A DNA stretch of 64,000 bases from the NCBI GenBank assembly GCA_947623455.1, contig OX392538.1:22567001-22631000 (forward strand). The letters are read 5' to 3'. Positions 1-11,506 of the stretch are shown piece after piece; position 1 is the stretch's first letter; each line of letters starts with the position of its first letter. Made by a program: the position numbers and the translations under genes. Below the pieces are notes generated by a model, which saw nothing but the letters and a program-made list of their open reading frames with translations, made no database searches and had not been told where the DNA came from. The stretch comes from Mimachlamys varia (lineage: Eukaryota > Mollusca > Bivalvia > Pectinida > Pectinidae).

Positions 1-111
1 AAGACATCACCTGATCTATTCACACAATCTGCGGTGTCCCACCTCATCCCGCGTCTGCTCCATTCACCTTATTGGTAACGACTTAGATCCGTCTACAGAG
101 GTTGTCCTTGA

Positions 112-1690
112 TGGAAGAGGTTCCTTGGAATCTCAGTTACCATCAAAATCATTAATGACCTCCTAGAAGTGTCGCACATCCTTTCACAGAACCAGTCTGC
201 GTTTGCAATAGGCTTTTCTTCTCTTGATGACTCGGCATGCATGGCCTGGACAGGTTGGTCCAAAGATCAGTTCCTCGAAATCCACTCGCACTGTTCCCCA
301 TATCTTTCATTTGGTATATATACCAAGACTACACACGATGCTCTACTACTGTTGTGGGTAAAACTGAAAACCGATATTTCCTGGAGTCAGTGTTCTTCTC
401 TTTTTGGAATTTCCAAGTCAAGTGTGTCCAAAACTTTCCACTCCATAGTACAGACATTAGACACATCGATAGTCCCACAATTTCTAGGTCCGGATCACTT
501 GACAAGAGAACAGTTGCTCGGGCACAATACTGTCTTTTCAGAAGCATTTTTTGGAGATAAAGCCACTGCCATATTAGATGGCACCTATATTTATATCCCG
601 AAATGCTCCAACCACAAGCTCCAGAGAATGTCCTACTGTAGCCAGAAGAAGAGAAACTATCTCAAATTCATGAGCATCGCCTTACCAGATGGCTACATTC
701 TGGACACAGTAGGACCATTCACTGGCAGCGAAAATGATGCTACAATTACAAAAAAAGACATGGACAAGCTAGTTACTTGGCTACAACCAGATGACAATGT
801 CGTCGTTGACCGAGGTTTTAGAGATGTCCTACCAGTTCTCGAAGCCTCTGGCCTCAATGCTAGCATGCCGTCATACCTGAAACACGGTCAAAGTCAACAT
901 TCTGACGTCCAAGCAAATCTTGACAGAACTATCACCAAATCAAGGTGGATTGTGGAATCCTATCATGGTCGTCTGAAACACTGGACGTTCTTCCGAACGC
1001 AATTGGTGTCTAACAGCTTTATCAATGTCATCGAGGCTTTGCTTCGAACCATCACAGCCTGTCTGAATGGTATTAGAGGACCGATCTACCAGAGATCTCC
1101 AGAGAGAGATGCCAAATAAAATAAAAGAATACCGAAGCGTCAACATAATCATAATCCAAACCAAAGATAGGCTAAAGGCTGAATGTATGAAGGACCGTTT
1201 GACAACACCGAATGGTTTAGCTCAGAGAGTCAAGACAGATTCGGATCTATCTAGACGGGCAAGGTCCGAGTTTGTCAAGACGGATGCATCTTCCGTACTG
1301 TTTCCCCGTCTCGATATCGATTACTTGAGAACCATTACGTGTGGAACGTATCAGATATCTCTGGCTCCTGGTTACATCGCCGAACATTTAAGTGATTATG
1401 GAGACTATGAGGTGTGGCTTTACCAGCACTCCCAAGACCTTCTCCGATGTCAAATACATTCTGGATACAAAAGCCAAACGAAATATAACGTTTGGATACG
1501 GTTCACCGTTTCACCCGATGATAAGGCCCCAATAAAAGCTTACTACTGCCAGTGCCCAGTTGGAGAGAGAACGATGGGAATGTGTGCACACATCTCCAGT
1601 ATCTTGTACTACCTTGGATATTACAGGGCGCTGGAAAACCCTCGACCATTACAACCACAGGTAAAGAAATTCCGACAAAACTTGAAATAG
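112..1690 (+). pseudogene. DDE transposase (PIF/Harbinger-type, DDE_Tnp_4-like) with C-terminal SWIM zinc finger, frameshifted
   Basis: Frame 1 is open from 112 to 1119 with no convincing ATG at its start (first in-frame ATG at 241), so the 5' end probably lies in an upstream exon or is lost. Counting residues from the GTG at 169: a helix-turn-helix-like segment (about 79-90, LFGISKSSVSKTF), then a DDE fold with D137 in ILDGTYIYI, D214 in VVDRGF and E263 in RWIVESYHGRLK, the spacing of DDE_Tnp_4 nucleases. Frame 1 stops at 1117-1119. The homologous continuation is in frame 2 (about 1100-1690) and ends in CQC-x9-CAH, a SWIM zinc-binding motif. As I recall the family, DDE and SWIM parts lie in one ORF in mollusc copies, so the frame change near 1100-1170 is a frameshift or an unrecognised splice. 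All catalytic and zinc residues survive, so the break looks recent. No terminal repeats were found. Host domestication cannot be excluded. Confidence 0.75.
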
Positions 1691-2868
1691 TTTTCCATGC
1701 GGCAACATAGTGCATATGTCGAAAGTATGTTTGGGGCTCGATATGAAAGATCCCCGTTACCATGTGACTAACCAAACTTATAAATATAGGTATTATACAA
1801 TCGCCCGTAGCTATGAACACTACCGTAAATGCAAAAACCAACCAAAATCATAAGGAACACGTTTTGTTTGTTGTTCTGTCTATTTGTCAGCCAATGTCTT
1901 CAACAACGGGAACTTGTGAAGTAGCCATCTTGGATTTTTTTCATGAAAAAGTGTTTCTCAATTTTTTTCATATCTGTGTACATATTCTCAACATACCGAG
2001 CAAATACTCTCGTGTTTTTTGTTAATTATCTAAAGAAAGTCGAAAATCGGCAATTCAACCATAGGCAAATTCAACCCAAGATTTGATAATGTTCCACCAC
2101 TTCCATTTTGATGATTTTTCCTCTCATCAATAGCATATTACGTACTGTTTCATAGGATAAAAATTGGTTTGCATCCAACGCCCATAAAAGGGTGTATTCT
2201 CTAAAAAACACAGTTTTTTTGTCTAAAATGTTATCATCGAAAATGGCATTTTTGAGATTGTTTCTTCCATAAAACAGCCAAATGGCGCGATGGAAACATG
2301 ATTTTTTGTCACAATCATCCCATGAATGTATTCTTTACGGTGACTATCATTTGATTAGATTTTCATTAATATTTTACATAACATGCACATTTTATCAACA
2401 CTTAGACAGCTTCTGAAAGGTACAACTTTGAGGAGCCATAAAAAACAAACCAAGTGACCTAAATCTTTATACTTTATAGATTTGTGACCACAACGGCATG
2501 GGCAATGCACCACAACAGGAAATTTGAATCAGAAAAGGGGCCATTTTGGAAACAGGCCCTTTAATAGTTTTACAGTAACCAAAGCCAATCAGGGGTTCAA
2601 ACCTTGAACCTCCAATTACTCTAACCCATTGCGTTATTTGAACAGCTTGCAGTTCATTGGCCAACCCCAATCAGCAAGTCCAGTGATACTCAAAACAACA
2701 TCAAGGGGAGATAACTGAGAGTCAATGAAAAGCTGTATTGGATTTGCTTTTACTGTAGTGGGAGAAGGTGCCTTAAACATACAAACATATTTACCAATTT
2801 TTATATCTATTTTCATAGCCGTTTCTTGGACTGTGTTACAGTACTGTTGATCCCATTTCTAGCTATTT
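1691..2868. other. Gene-free stretch after the transposase
   Basis: AT-rich sequence with stops in all frames. I see no coding signature, tandem repeat or inverted end. It may include 3' remnants of the transposase element, but no terminal repeat was recognised. Confidence 0.5.
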
Positions 2869-2872
2869 TTAA

Positions 2873-3262
2873 AGGCCCAATATACGTAATTTCAGGAAAT
2901 TTTTCATGATTCTGAAAAATTCTGAAAAAAATCCAGTTGAAAACCATGCAAAAATAAGTCTGAAATGAAGTAAACCTGAGCGGTAACTAACAAGTAACTC
3001 TTGACAGAAAAATCCAAAGAATTGAAAATAATTCAGGTGTGGCCCACTTCAACAACAAGCCGAAGTTAGAAGACAGATCAAAATGGATGCGTGTTTACAA
3101 ATACCGAGTTCCAACTGCTGCTGTACGGTAACCGCGTTAGAATTTATCTTGGATATTGCTGTTATCAGTTAATCTTAACTAAATCTATACACTGTAAATA
3201 TGATAAGTTATTAGGCTTTATTTTCGCTTCAGGTTTTGCCGAAAGTTACGTACACTGGGCCT
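2873..3262 (-). mobile_element. TTAA-flanked MITE, copy 1
   Basis: About 390 bp bounded by the inverted ends AGGCCCAATATACGTAA and its complement (TACGTACACTGGGCCT on the right), with TTAA directly repeated outside (2869-2872 and 3263-3266). It shares its whole interior with 49612-49999 in this orientation and with 10856-11242 in the opposite one. It is non-autonomous, with no ORF of note. The TTAA target fits piggyBac-type integration, but the termini do not begin with the usual CCC, so the superfamily is uncertain. Confidence 0.8.
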
Positions 3263-3266
3263 TTAA

Positions 3267-4307
3267 ATAAAGCATTTGAGATATATACGGTTATAATAAC
3301 TTTCTTTCTTCTCCTTCCCAAATCCAGCATACATTGTAGCTACCGTGCAATAAATTACATTTGATAATGCTTACCTGGACACTTCATTTTACACATACTA
3401 CCACTCAACAGATTCAACAATCATCAAAACCCTTCAATAAAAGTACTCTTAGACTGTCCCAATTTATAACCCTGCAATAAAAAAATAACTTTTAAGAGTT
3501 ATTTGTAGAACTACATAACAGTCGGCGGCCATACATACCTTACAGCGAGAACGGTCACAGCATACTTTTCAGGGGCAGCAGGCATCGGCCTGCAAGATAA
3601 ACAGGTAAAAAATTACAGGTGCACAAAACTAGATAAAAATATTTATATAAGTGTGCTTCTGCATAAATGAGTGAGAAATCAGTAACGATATGTGGTATAA
3701 ATCAATCTGGGGGAGCCTTAGCTATGAACTGTGGGTATGTTTATACCTCTATCAGATTACAATGGGGTAATCACCTGTACGCTATCCCAGGTGAGCACAG
3801 GTATGTAATATCAGTACAACGTAATTTTGGTGTTTGTCTCCGTGAATAACGTATATTTTTGAAATGCCTGCTTATACCTACATTATGCAGATAATCGTTT
3901 GTACCCAACATCAAATGGTAACCTAGATACAAAAATTTCTATTCATTTTTGTTTAGCTTATTATGGTCTTATTGTTATTGTATACTTTGTGTAGAGTAAA
4001 TATATATGGTCGTATGAACACAAGAAAGACATATATTAACCAGTAAACAGTACGAAATTGAAGTTCATGTCACTTTATAATGCCAGCTAGCAGCATAATG
4101 AAATTTGGCCTCAATACCACCTTGGATTTAAAGGTGCATTTAAACGAAGTTTGTTTACATTTTCATAATATCACCAAATATTTTATAAAATTGTAGTTGG
4201 GTAAGCCTTGTGGACTATATTCATACCGATATTTTGACAACACTTGATGTTTTCCATGCATTTTTCAATTAATAATAGGGAAATCCTTAATTGTCCAATC
4301 CATGCAA
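3267..4307. other. Gene-free stretch
   Basis: AT-rich sequence without a convincing ORF. A 60-codon frame at 3667-3849 has no recognisable domain and is taken as chance. Nothing else seen. Confidence 0.5.
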
Positions 4308-4925
4308 ATGTAACGGAACTGGACTGGGTCGATCATCGGTGGAAGGGGACTGTAGCGGAACTGGACTGGGTCGATCATCGGTGGAAGGGGAATGTAGCGG
4401 AACTGGACTGGGTCGATCATCGGTGGAAGGGGACTGTAGCGGAACTGGACTGGGTCGATCATCGGTGGAAGGGGACTGTAGCGGAACTGGACTGGGTCGA
4501 TCATCGGTGGAAGGGGAATGTAGCGGAACTGGACTGGGTCGATCATCGGTGGAAGGGGACTGTAGCGGAACTGGACTGGGTCGATCATCGGTGGAAGGGG
4601 ACTGTAGCGGAACTGGACTGGGTCGATCATCGGTGGAAGGGGACTGTAGCGGAACTGGACTGGGTCGATCATCGGTGGAAGGGGACTGTAGCGGAACTGG
4701 ACTGGGTCGATCATCGGTGGAAGGGGACTGTAGCGGAACTGGACTGGGTCGATCATCGGTGGAAGGGGACTGTAGCGGAACTGGACTGGGTCGATCATCG
4801 GTGGAAGGGGAATGTAGCGGAACTGGACTGGGTCGATCATCGGCGGAAGGGGACTGTAGCGGAACTGGACTGGGTCGATCATCGGTGGAAGGGGAATGTA
4901 GCGGAACTGGACTGGGTCGATCATC
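4308..4925. repeat. 42-bp minisatellite, about 14.7 near-identical units
   Basis: Fourteen complete 42-bp units plus a partial one. They differ mainly at one base (GGGGACTGTAGC versus GGGGAATGTAGC), plus a single GGCGG variant near 4842. Because 42 is a multiple of three, frames on both strands stay open through the whole array and give long periodic pseudo-proteins; these are not genes. The array stops inside a tRNA-like SINE head: the last unit's GGTCGATCATCGGT runs straight into AGCTCAGTGGTAGAG. High identity suggests recent expansion. Confidence 0.95.
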
Positions 4926-5024
4926 GGTAGCTCAGTGGTAGAGTGTTCGTCTAGAGTTCGGAAGGTCCCGGGTTCGAATCCCGGTCTGACCGTGCATTTT
5001 TCCATTCCTGTTACACAAATGAGA
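4919..5024 (+). mobile_element. tRNA-derived SINE (tRNA-like head plus short tail)
   Basis: The pol III A box TAGCTCAGTGGTAGAG and B box GGGTTCGAATCCC lie at tRNA spacing, with a perfect 5-bp T stem (CCGGG/CCCGG). The 3' acceptor strand TCTGACC has no complementary 5' strand, because the preceding bases belong to the 42-bp minisatellite; a functional tRNA is therefore unlikely. The tail (TTTCC ATTCCTGTTACA, then AAATGA) is shared with a second tRNA-like copy at 54735-54840, which supports a SINE family with the same tail. Confidence 0.75.
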
Positions 5025-5598
5025 CATACGTTTACAAACATCTCTGAGCACTCTGACCCCACTGAGCGTGCATGTGTTCAGGTTAACAACCCTTCGGAGG
5101 GCCCCTGTGTGTGCGAGCTTTCAATAATATCTACTTTTGGTTAGTTTGAAATATACCAAAAAAGCAACACAATTTCTCATGGGATCTAATAATAATCATA
5201 TATATCATAATCGTTGACAACGTATTTCGTTATTCTAACATATCTTAAAAGAAGTATGTGTGAAATCAATGGGGGTCTCTTTACCATGGTGGGGGGAGGA
5301 GGGGTCATTTGACCATAATGGTATTTTGACCCCAGGGTCAATTTACCATGGGGTTCAAATTGACAAACTGACAATTGAAAACCAAGGAGCTGCTGGTGAT
5401 AAGAAGAACAGGTTTGGATCAATAAATAATCCATTTATTGATACATGTGAGGTATACCTGGTATATGTTTTGTAATCATCAATTTTTGTTGTCCTCACTT
5501 TCAAATTAATTCCACATTTTCATTTAGTTTTGCGCTATTGCTCCTCAACTACATCTGTCACAATGCCTTAAGTCTGTAAGACTAGAGGATTTGATGTG

Positions 5599-5638
<40 letters not shown>

Positions 5639-7501
5639 ATTTCTTCAAAAAATTATTTATGGATTAACTTTGCCATGATCACTGTCAGTTGACAGAGCTA
5701 TCTTATCTATGTCATGTATACATAATTGTTTGTTCATTCTGGTACACACATTTACCAACAGTTTGCTTTTTTGATTATATTTATTTATAACCTAGTTATA
5801 AATCAGATCTGTCCGTAATGGATTTGACAATTTTCCGTCATCATTATGACGTCACAAGACGTAATTTAGTTAACCCATTTTTTACAATGTCTTCTACAAA
5901 CATTCAGCTATTATGTGATGGTCTATTTAACAACTTTTATGTTGTTTAATTTGCTCAGTCTTTAACAACTGAAATATCCCTTAGTTGTACAATTACCCAA
6001 ATACACTGGGCATCTGGATTGCTAGTGGTTCAAGATATTGGCTAGCAAGACTTGCGAAGCTCAAAGTCACTTAAATTGGCAAAGTTGACATGATGAAATT
6101 TGAAAGGAGTAAAAACGCTTTGACCAGCTAAAGGCCAAGAAAGGCATCATGAAACAGCTATATTCTTTATCCTTCTAATCTTCTACAAAGCTCAACTTTT
6201 CTTCTCCCAAACAAAATTACACCTTGATACAATATTGTAGTACAATTAACTGATCATGATCAGTACCAAAATAAGATTGAACCGAAAGATGACCTTTTTA
6301 GCCAGCCTAAAAACTCCCTGTCCCCAAGGAAGCACATGTGCAACATTCATTCATGCCATGATGATGTCCTTGGTCCCAGAAATATCTGTAAAATTATTTC
6401 AAAATACTTTAAATTTTGGGACTTCCAAAATTTGTGAGGTTTTTTTTTCGCATTTTCCTCCACAATTGTTTTTTTTTTCATTGAGAAGTCGAAATTGGGA
6501 ATTTCACTAAATGACAGTGACAGCTAACTATATATGAAGAACATATCTAGATATCATCTTCAGGGGTCAAAAGTGCATTGCAGTTGGTCATTACTTGAAG
6601 CAGCTACAGCAAGGCATTTTAGGCAAAGTGAAAAACAATGGTATATGCATAGCATCAATCAGGCAAAGGGAAAAACAAAACGGTATGTCATAAACCTCAG
6701 CGCAATACAATTGCAACCAATCAATGTTGCTTATTTCATTTCATTTCTATTTTTTGGGGTCGAGGGAGGGGGCTGATATTGGGGGTACGGTCAGTGTGAA
6801 ATGGACCATTTCTGTCATAAAATGGGGTAATTAGGGTGCGGTTAGTGTCAAATGGATAGTACCCGTCATGAAAAAGGGGGTATATATATATCTAGCTACA
6901 GGGTGAGGTCATCAGTGTCAAATAAAAATTACACTTTTTACCTGTTGGCGTGTGCCAAAGCTAAATTGAAACGTACGTGTTGATGTGTTTTACTAGATCG
7001 TTCACACCTCCACACTTACCTTGATCTGCAGTCACTATTTGCAGCCTGATGTTTGATGAAAGTGGTCATTGCATTAATGTTTACGCCTTGTCAGGGTCTT
7101 GCTTTGAGATCCGACAGCTCCGGATCCTCCATCCGTGAAGGACCACCGACACACATCACTGCCTCTCGCGTGCACCGCCCGGTCGACTGCGTGCAGCCTC
7201 GTTTAGACATGTTACTGTCACAGGGACATGATCATTTGTTATAACTAGTTTTAGACATAAACAAAGGTTTTAATTGCAATTTATATTTTGGTGAGGTTAG
7301 ACCAATTTTCATTAAAAATGTTCTCGACGATATACATGTACGAGAAGGGTAAAGCTATAAATCGATCTAAAATTCTTGATGTCAAAAAGTTGACCGCACC
7401 TATTTTTTCCCATCAAAAATCACTTTTTTATCCGTTTGAAATTAAAGATCACGGAATTCCCTGGAAAGACGGATGGGTTTTCCCCAAAAAATTATTTTCT
7501 T
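5025..7501. other. Gene-free stretch with simple repeats
   Basis: It holds a short imperfect repeat of a CCATGGGGTCAATTTACC-like motif (about 5270-5370), a tetranucleotide microsatellite (5599-5637) and a degenerate repeat of GTCAGTGTGAAATGG / GTTAGTGTCAAATGG (about 6790-6930). A locally GC-rich patch at 7085-7215 is open for about 40-60 codons on either strand but shows no recognisable domain and no clear splice sites, so I do not call it a gene. Confidence 0.5.
5599..5637. repeat. Tetranucleotide microsatellite (TGCC)n
   Basis: Nine to ten uninterrupted GCCT/TGCC units. Confidence 0.95.
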
Positions 7502-7612
7502 AGTATTGGTTACACCATAGTTTACGAGTTCTTCAGGATATAACCCACAAGGCACGAAGTGCCGCGTGGGTTATACCTGAAGAACGAGTAAACTATTGTG
7601 TAACCTACTTGT
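7502..7612. repeat. Long palindrome (hairpin), copy 1
   Basis: Two complementary arms of about 45 bp, from GGTTACACCATAGTTTACGA through GGATATAACCCAC to its complement GTGGGTTATACC through GTGTAACC, around a short core (AAGGCACGAAGTGCCGC). A near-identical palindrome lies at 9870-9983. Each sits immediately left of a 1.1-kb TIR element. Confidence 0.9.
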
Positions 7613-8727
7613 ATCATAGATGTGACATATTTCTTTCATCGAGAACAATGTTCATTTACCTACAATGTTAAAATGTACACTGAAATGGGGTAGGCGTGGG
7701 AATCACTGGCTGATTCTGTCAATCCTGGGTTGATGATGCTTACTTCAATTTGATTGGCTATTGATTCTGTCAATCCAGAGTTGATAATACACATAGGCAC
7801 GCCTTTTTAAATATGATTTGTTATTTCTAAATCATTTCTGGGAATATTTTGATTTTGGATATTATTGTTTTTATTAATTAGACTAAGCAATAAGCCACCC
7901 ACACTCACTTCATTGCCAAGCATAAGAACTTTGATTTTGACTTCCTGAAAAACAATGATGACTTGGACGAATTCACTGTTCCACAAGTTCTTGACAAGTA
8001 TGACATTTCGGAATATTTAAGTCGACTCTGTTTCCCAAAGTTTCAACGTGGAATTACCCGAAGAAAGACCGGAATCCACGAAAAGCACAAATCACGGTTC
8101 GGACCGCCTGTTAATTCGGAATGTAGATCTACTTGAATATAAAGGACTTTATGAATTTAAAGGAAAACACACGCCTTAATTGATACAAATGAAACCAAAG
8201 CTGAAACGCGAATCACAGGTACGTGTAAAACCAGAGAATTATACCTTAATAATTGTACAGTGACAATCAATTTAATTTGAAGTGATCTGTTTTATTTGCA
8301 CAAAAATAGTAAAAACACTGACCAAGGGTACGTTTGTACAGTGTCGCTCAATTTGAAGACATTTGTTATATTTGTGCAAAGGTGAATTGTCTATTGAGTT
8401 GGAAAAGCTGAAAATGTGTGTATATTTTTAAGGTTAGAAAATGTGTGTATTCTGTAAGGTTAATTAAATGTTGAGTTGGAAAAACTGAAAATGTGTGTAT
8501 TGTTTTTTAAAAGTACATGGCAACCTATTTTCGCTTGTTGTACAATGTATATATTTCAATGTACTTGGAGTCATTTTGCAACATTGTACAACTGCAACAT
8601 TGAGGAAATAGGCCATGGTAAGAACCTATGTTCTTACTAGATAAGAACATGGGTTCTTACTGGGTGAGGTCAACTCTTCATAATATATTCCACGGACGAG
8701 ATGAAAGAAATATGACACATCTATGAT
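7613..8727 (+). mobile_element. 1.1-kb TIR element carrying an exon-like segment, copy A
   Basis: It starts with ATCATAGATGTGACATATTT and ends with the inverted complement, a TIR of about 28 bp with one mismatch. Copies B (8733-9869) and C (9984-11506) are in the same orientation, head to tail. Inside, 7929-8218 resembles a coding exon in broken frames: acidic residues, FDFDFLK, VPQVLDKYDISEYL, LPEERPE, followed by CACAG/GTACGTG, a good splice donor. This copy lacks the start region present in B and C. The element is non-autonomous and the source protein was not identified. Confidence 0.8.
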
Positions 8728-8732
8728 TACGT

Positions 8733-9869
8733 ATCATAGATGTGACATATTTCTTTCATCGAGAACAATGTTCATTTACCTACAATGTTAAAATGTACAC
8801 CGAACTGGGGTAGGCGTGGGAATCACTGGACTGATTCTGTCAATCCTGGGTTGATGATGACTTCTTCTATTTGATTGGATATTGATTCTGTCAATCCAGA
8901 GTTGATAATACACAAAGGCACGCCTTTTTAAATATGATTGGTTATTTCTAAATCATTCCTGGGAATATTTTGATTTTGGATTTCATTTTAATTTGTTTTT
9001 ATTAATTAGACTAAACAATAAGCCACCCACGCTCACTTTATTGCCAAGCATGCTATTTCAAAGTGTCAGATTTTGTGAAGAACTTTGATTTTGACTTCCT
9101 GAAAAACATTGATGACTTGAATAATTCACAGTTCCACAAGTTCTGGACAATTACGACATTTCAAAATATTTAGAGGACTCCGTTTCCCAAAGTTTCAACA
9201 TGGAATTACCCGAAGAAAGACCGGAACCCACGAAACACACAAATCACGGTTCGAACCGCCTGTTAATTCGGAATATAGATCTACTTGAATATACAGGACT
9301 TCATGAATGTAAAGAAAAACACACGCCTTAATTGATCCAAAGCTGAAACGCGAATCACAGGTACATGTAAAACCAGAGAATTATACCTTAATAATTGTAC
9401 AGTGACAATCAATTTCATTTCAAGTGATCTGTTTTATTTGCACTAAAATAGCAAAAACACTGACCAAAGGTACGTTTGTACAGTGTCGCTCAATTTGAAG
9501 ACATTTGTTATATTTGTGGAAAGGTGAATTGTCTATTGAGTTGGAAAAACAGAAAATGTGTGTATATTTTTAAGTTAAGAAAATGTGTGTATTTTGTAAG
9601 GTTAATTAAATGTTGAGTTGGAAAAACTGAAAATGTGTGTAGTGTTTTTTAAAAGTACATGACAACCTATTTTCGCTTGTTGTACAATGTATATATTTCA
9701 ATGTACTTGGGGTCATTTTGCAACTTTGTACAACTGCAACATTGGGGAAATAGGCCATGGTAAGAACCTATGTTCTTACTAGATAAGAACATGGGTTCTT
9801 ACTGGGTGAGGTCAACTCTTCATAATATATTCCACGGACGAGATGAAAGAAATATGACACATCTATGAT
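8733..9869 (+). mobile_element. 1.1-kb TIR element carrying an exon-like segment, copy B
   Basis: It has the same ends and interior as copy A and is separated from it by only TACGT. The exon-like segment runs from about 9063 (GTGTCAGATTTTGTGAAG; an ATG here would give MSDFVKNFDFDF, so the start codon looks mutated) to 9360, where AATCACAG is followed by GTACATG. A long frame reads SVSQSFNMELPEERPEP and then LLIRNIDLLEYTGLHEC before a stop. Frameshifts separate the parts, so it is a decayed exon. Confidence 0.8.
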
Positions 9870-9983
9870 ACAAGTATTGGTTACACCATAGTTTACGAGT
9901 TCTTCAGGATATAACCCACAAGGCACGAAGTGCCGCGTGGGTTATACCTGAAGAACGAGTAAACTATTGTGTAACCTACTTGT
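9870..9983. repeat. Long palindrome (hairpin), copy 2
   Basis: Near-identical to the palindrome at 7502-7612, and here it links TIR elements B and C. The ACAAGTA/TACTTGT pair at its ends extends the complementarity into the neighbouring TIRs. Confidence 0.9.
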
Positions 9984-11506
9984 ATCATAGATGTGACATA
10001 TTTCTTTCATCGAGAACAATGTTCATTTACCTACAATGTTAAAATGTACACTGAACTGGGGTAGGCGTGGGAATCACTGGACTTATTCTGTCACTCCTGG
10101 GTTGATGATGCTTACTTCAATTTGATTGGCTATTGAATCTGTCAATCAAGAGTTTATAATACGCATAGGCACGCCTTTTTAAATATGATTGGTTATTTCT
10201 AAATCATTCCTGGGAATATTTTAATTTTGGATTTATTATTGTTTTTATTAATTAGACTATAAGCAATAAGCCACCCACACTCACTTTATTGCCAAGCATG
10301 CTATTTCAAAGTGTCAGATTTTGTAAAGAACTTTGATTTTGACTTCCTAAAAAACATTGATGACTTGGACGAATTCATTATTCCACAAGTTCTGGACAAG
10401 TATGACATTTCAGAATATTAAGAGGACTCTGTTTCCCAAAGTTTCAACGTGGAATTACTCGAAGAAAGACCGGAATCCACGAAAAACACAAATCACGGTT
10501 CGGACCGCGTGTTAATTCGGAATGTAGATCTACTTGAATATACAGGACTTTATGAATTTGAAGGAAAACACGCGCCTTAATTGATACAAATGAAACCAAA
10601 GCTGAAACGCGAATCACAGGTACGTGTAAAACCTTAATAATTGTACAGTGACAATCAATTTAATTTGAAGTGATCTGTTTTCTTTGCACTAAAATAGCAA
10701 AAACACTGACCAAAGGTACGTTTGTACAGTGTCGCTCAATTTGAAGACATTTATTATATTTGTGCAAAGGTGAATTGTCTATTGAGTTGGAAAAGCTGAA
10801 AATGTGTGTATATTTTTAAGGTTAGAAAATGTGTGTATTTTGTAAGGTTAATTAAAGGCCCAATATACGTAACTTTCGGGAAAACTTGAAGCGAAAACCA
10901 AGCCTAATAACTTTTTATATTAATAAATTTAGTTCAGATAAGCTGATATCAGCGATATTCAAGATCAATTCTTATGAGGATACTGGTACAGCAACAGTTG
11001 AAACTCGGTATTTGTAAACACGCGTCCATTTTGAACTGTCTTCTAACTTCGGCTTGTTGTTGAAGTGGGCCCCACCTGAATTATTTTCAATTCTTTGGAT
11101 TTTTCTGTCAAAAGTTTCTTGTTAGTTACCGCTCAGATCTACTCCGTTTTAGGCTTATTTGAGCATGGTTATCAACTGGATTTTTTTTCCAGATTATTTT
11201 TAGAATCACGGAAAATTGCCTGAAGTTACGTATATTGGGCCTTTAAATGTTGAGTTGGAAAAACTGAAAATGTGTGTATTATTTTTTAAAAGTACATGGC
11301 AACCTATTTTCGCTTGTTGTACAATGTATATAGTTCAATGTACTTGGGGTCATTTTGCAACATTGTACAACTGCAACATTGGGGAAATAGGCCATGGTAA
11401 GAACCTATGTTCTTACTAGATAAGAACATGGGTTCTTACTGGGTGAGGTCAACTCTTCATAATATATTCCACGGACGAGATGAAAGAAATATGACACATC
11501 TATGAT
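9984..11506 (+). mobile_element. 1.1-kb TIR element, copy C, split by a nested MITE
   Basis: Same ends and interior as copies A and B. Its exon-like segment ends at 10619 before GTACGTG. A 387-bp TTAA MITE (10856-11242) interrupts it. Copies A and B supply the pre-insertion sequence at the same site (around 8460 and 9600), so the order of insertion is clear. Confidence 0.85.
10856..11242 (+). mobile_element. TTAA-flanked MITE, copy 2 (nested)
   Basis: 387 bp with 20-bp terminal inverted repeats starting AGGCCCAATATACGTAAC, flanked by TTAA at 10852-10855 and 11243-11246. The empty site in the paralogous copies reads GGTTAATTAAATGTTG, with TTAA present once. This shows a 4-bp TTAA duplication and exact element ends. 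Confidence 0.92.

Noticed and set aside
4926..4992. Functional tRNA gene
   Set aside because: A and B boxes and T stem are good, but the acceptor 5' strand does not pair with the 3' strand because it is minisatellite sequence, and a SINE tail follows.
4244..5062. Long periodic ORFs on both strands (228, 216 and 265 codons)
   Set aside because: They are the 42-bp minisatellite read in frames that stay open because 42 is divisible by three; composition is purely periodic and no domain is present.
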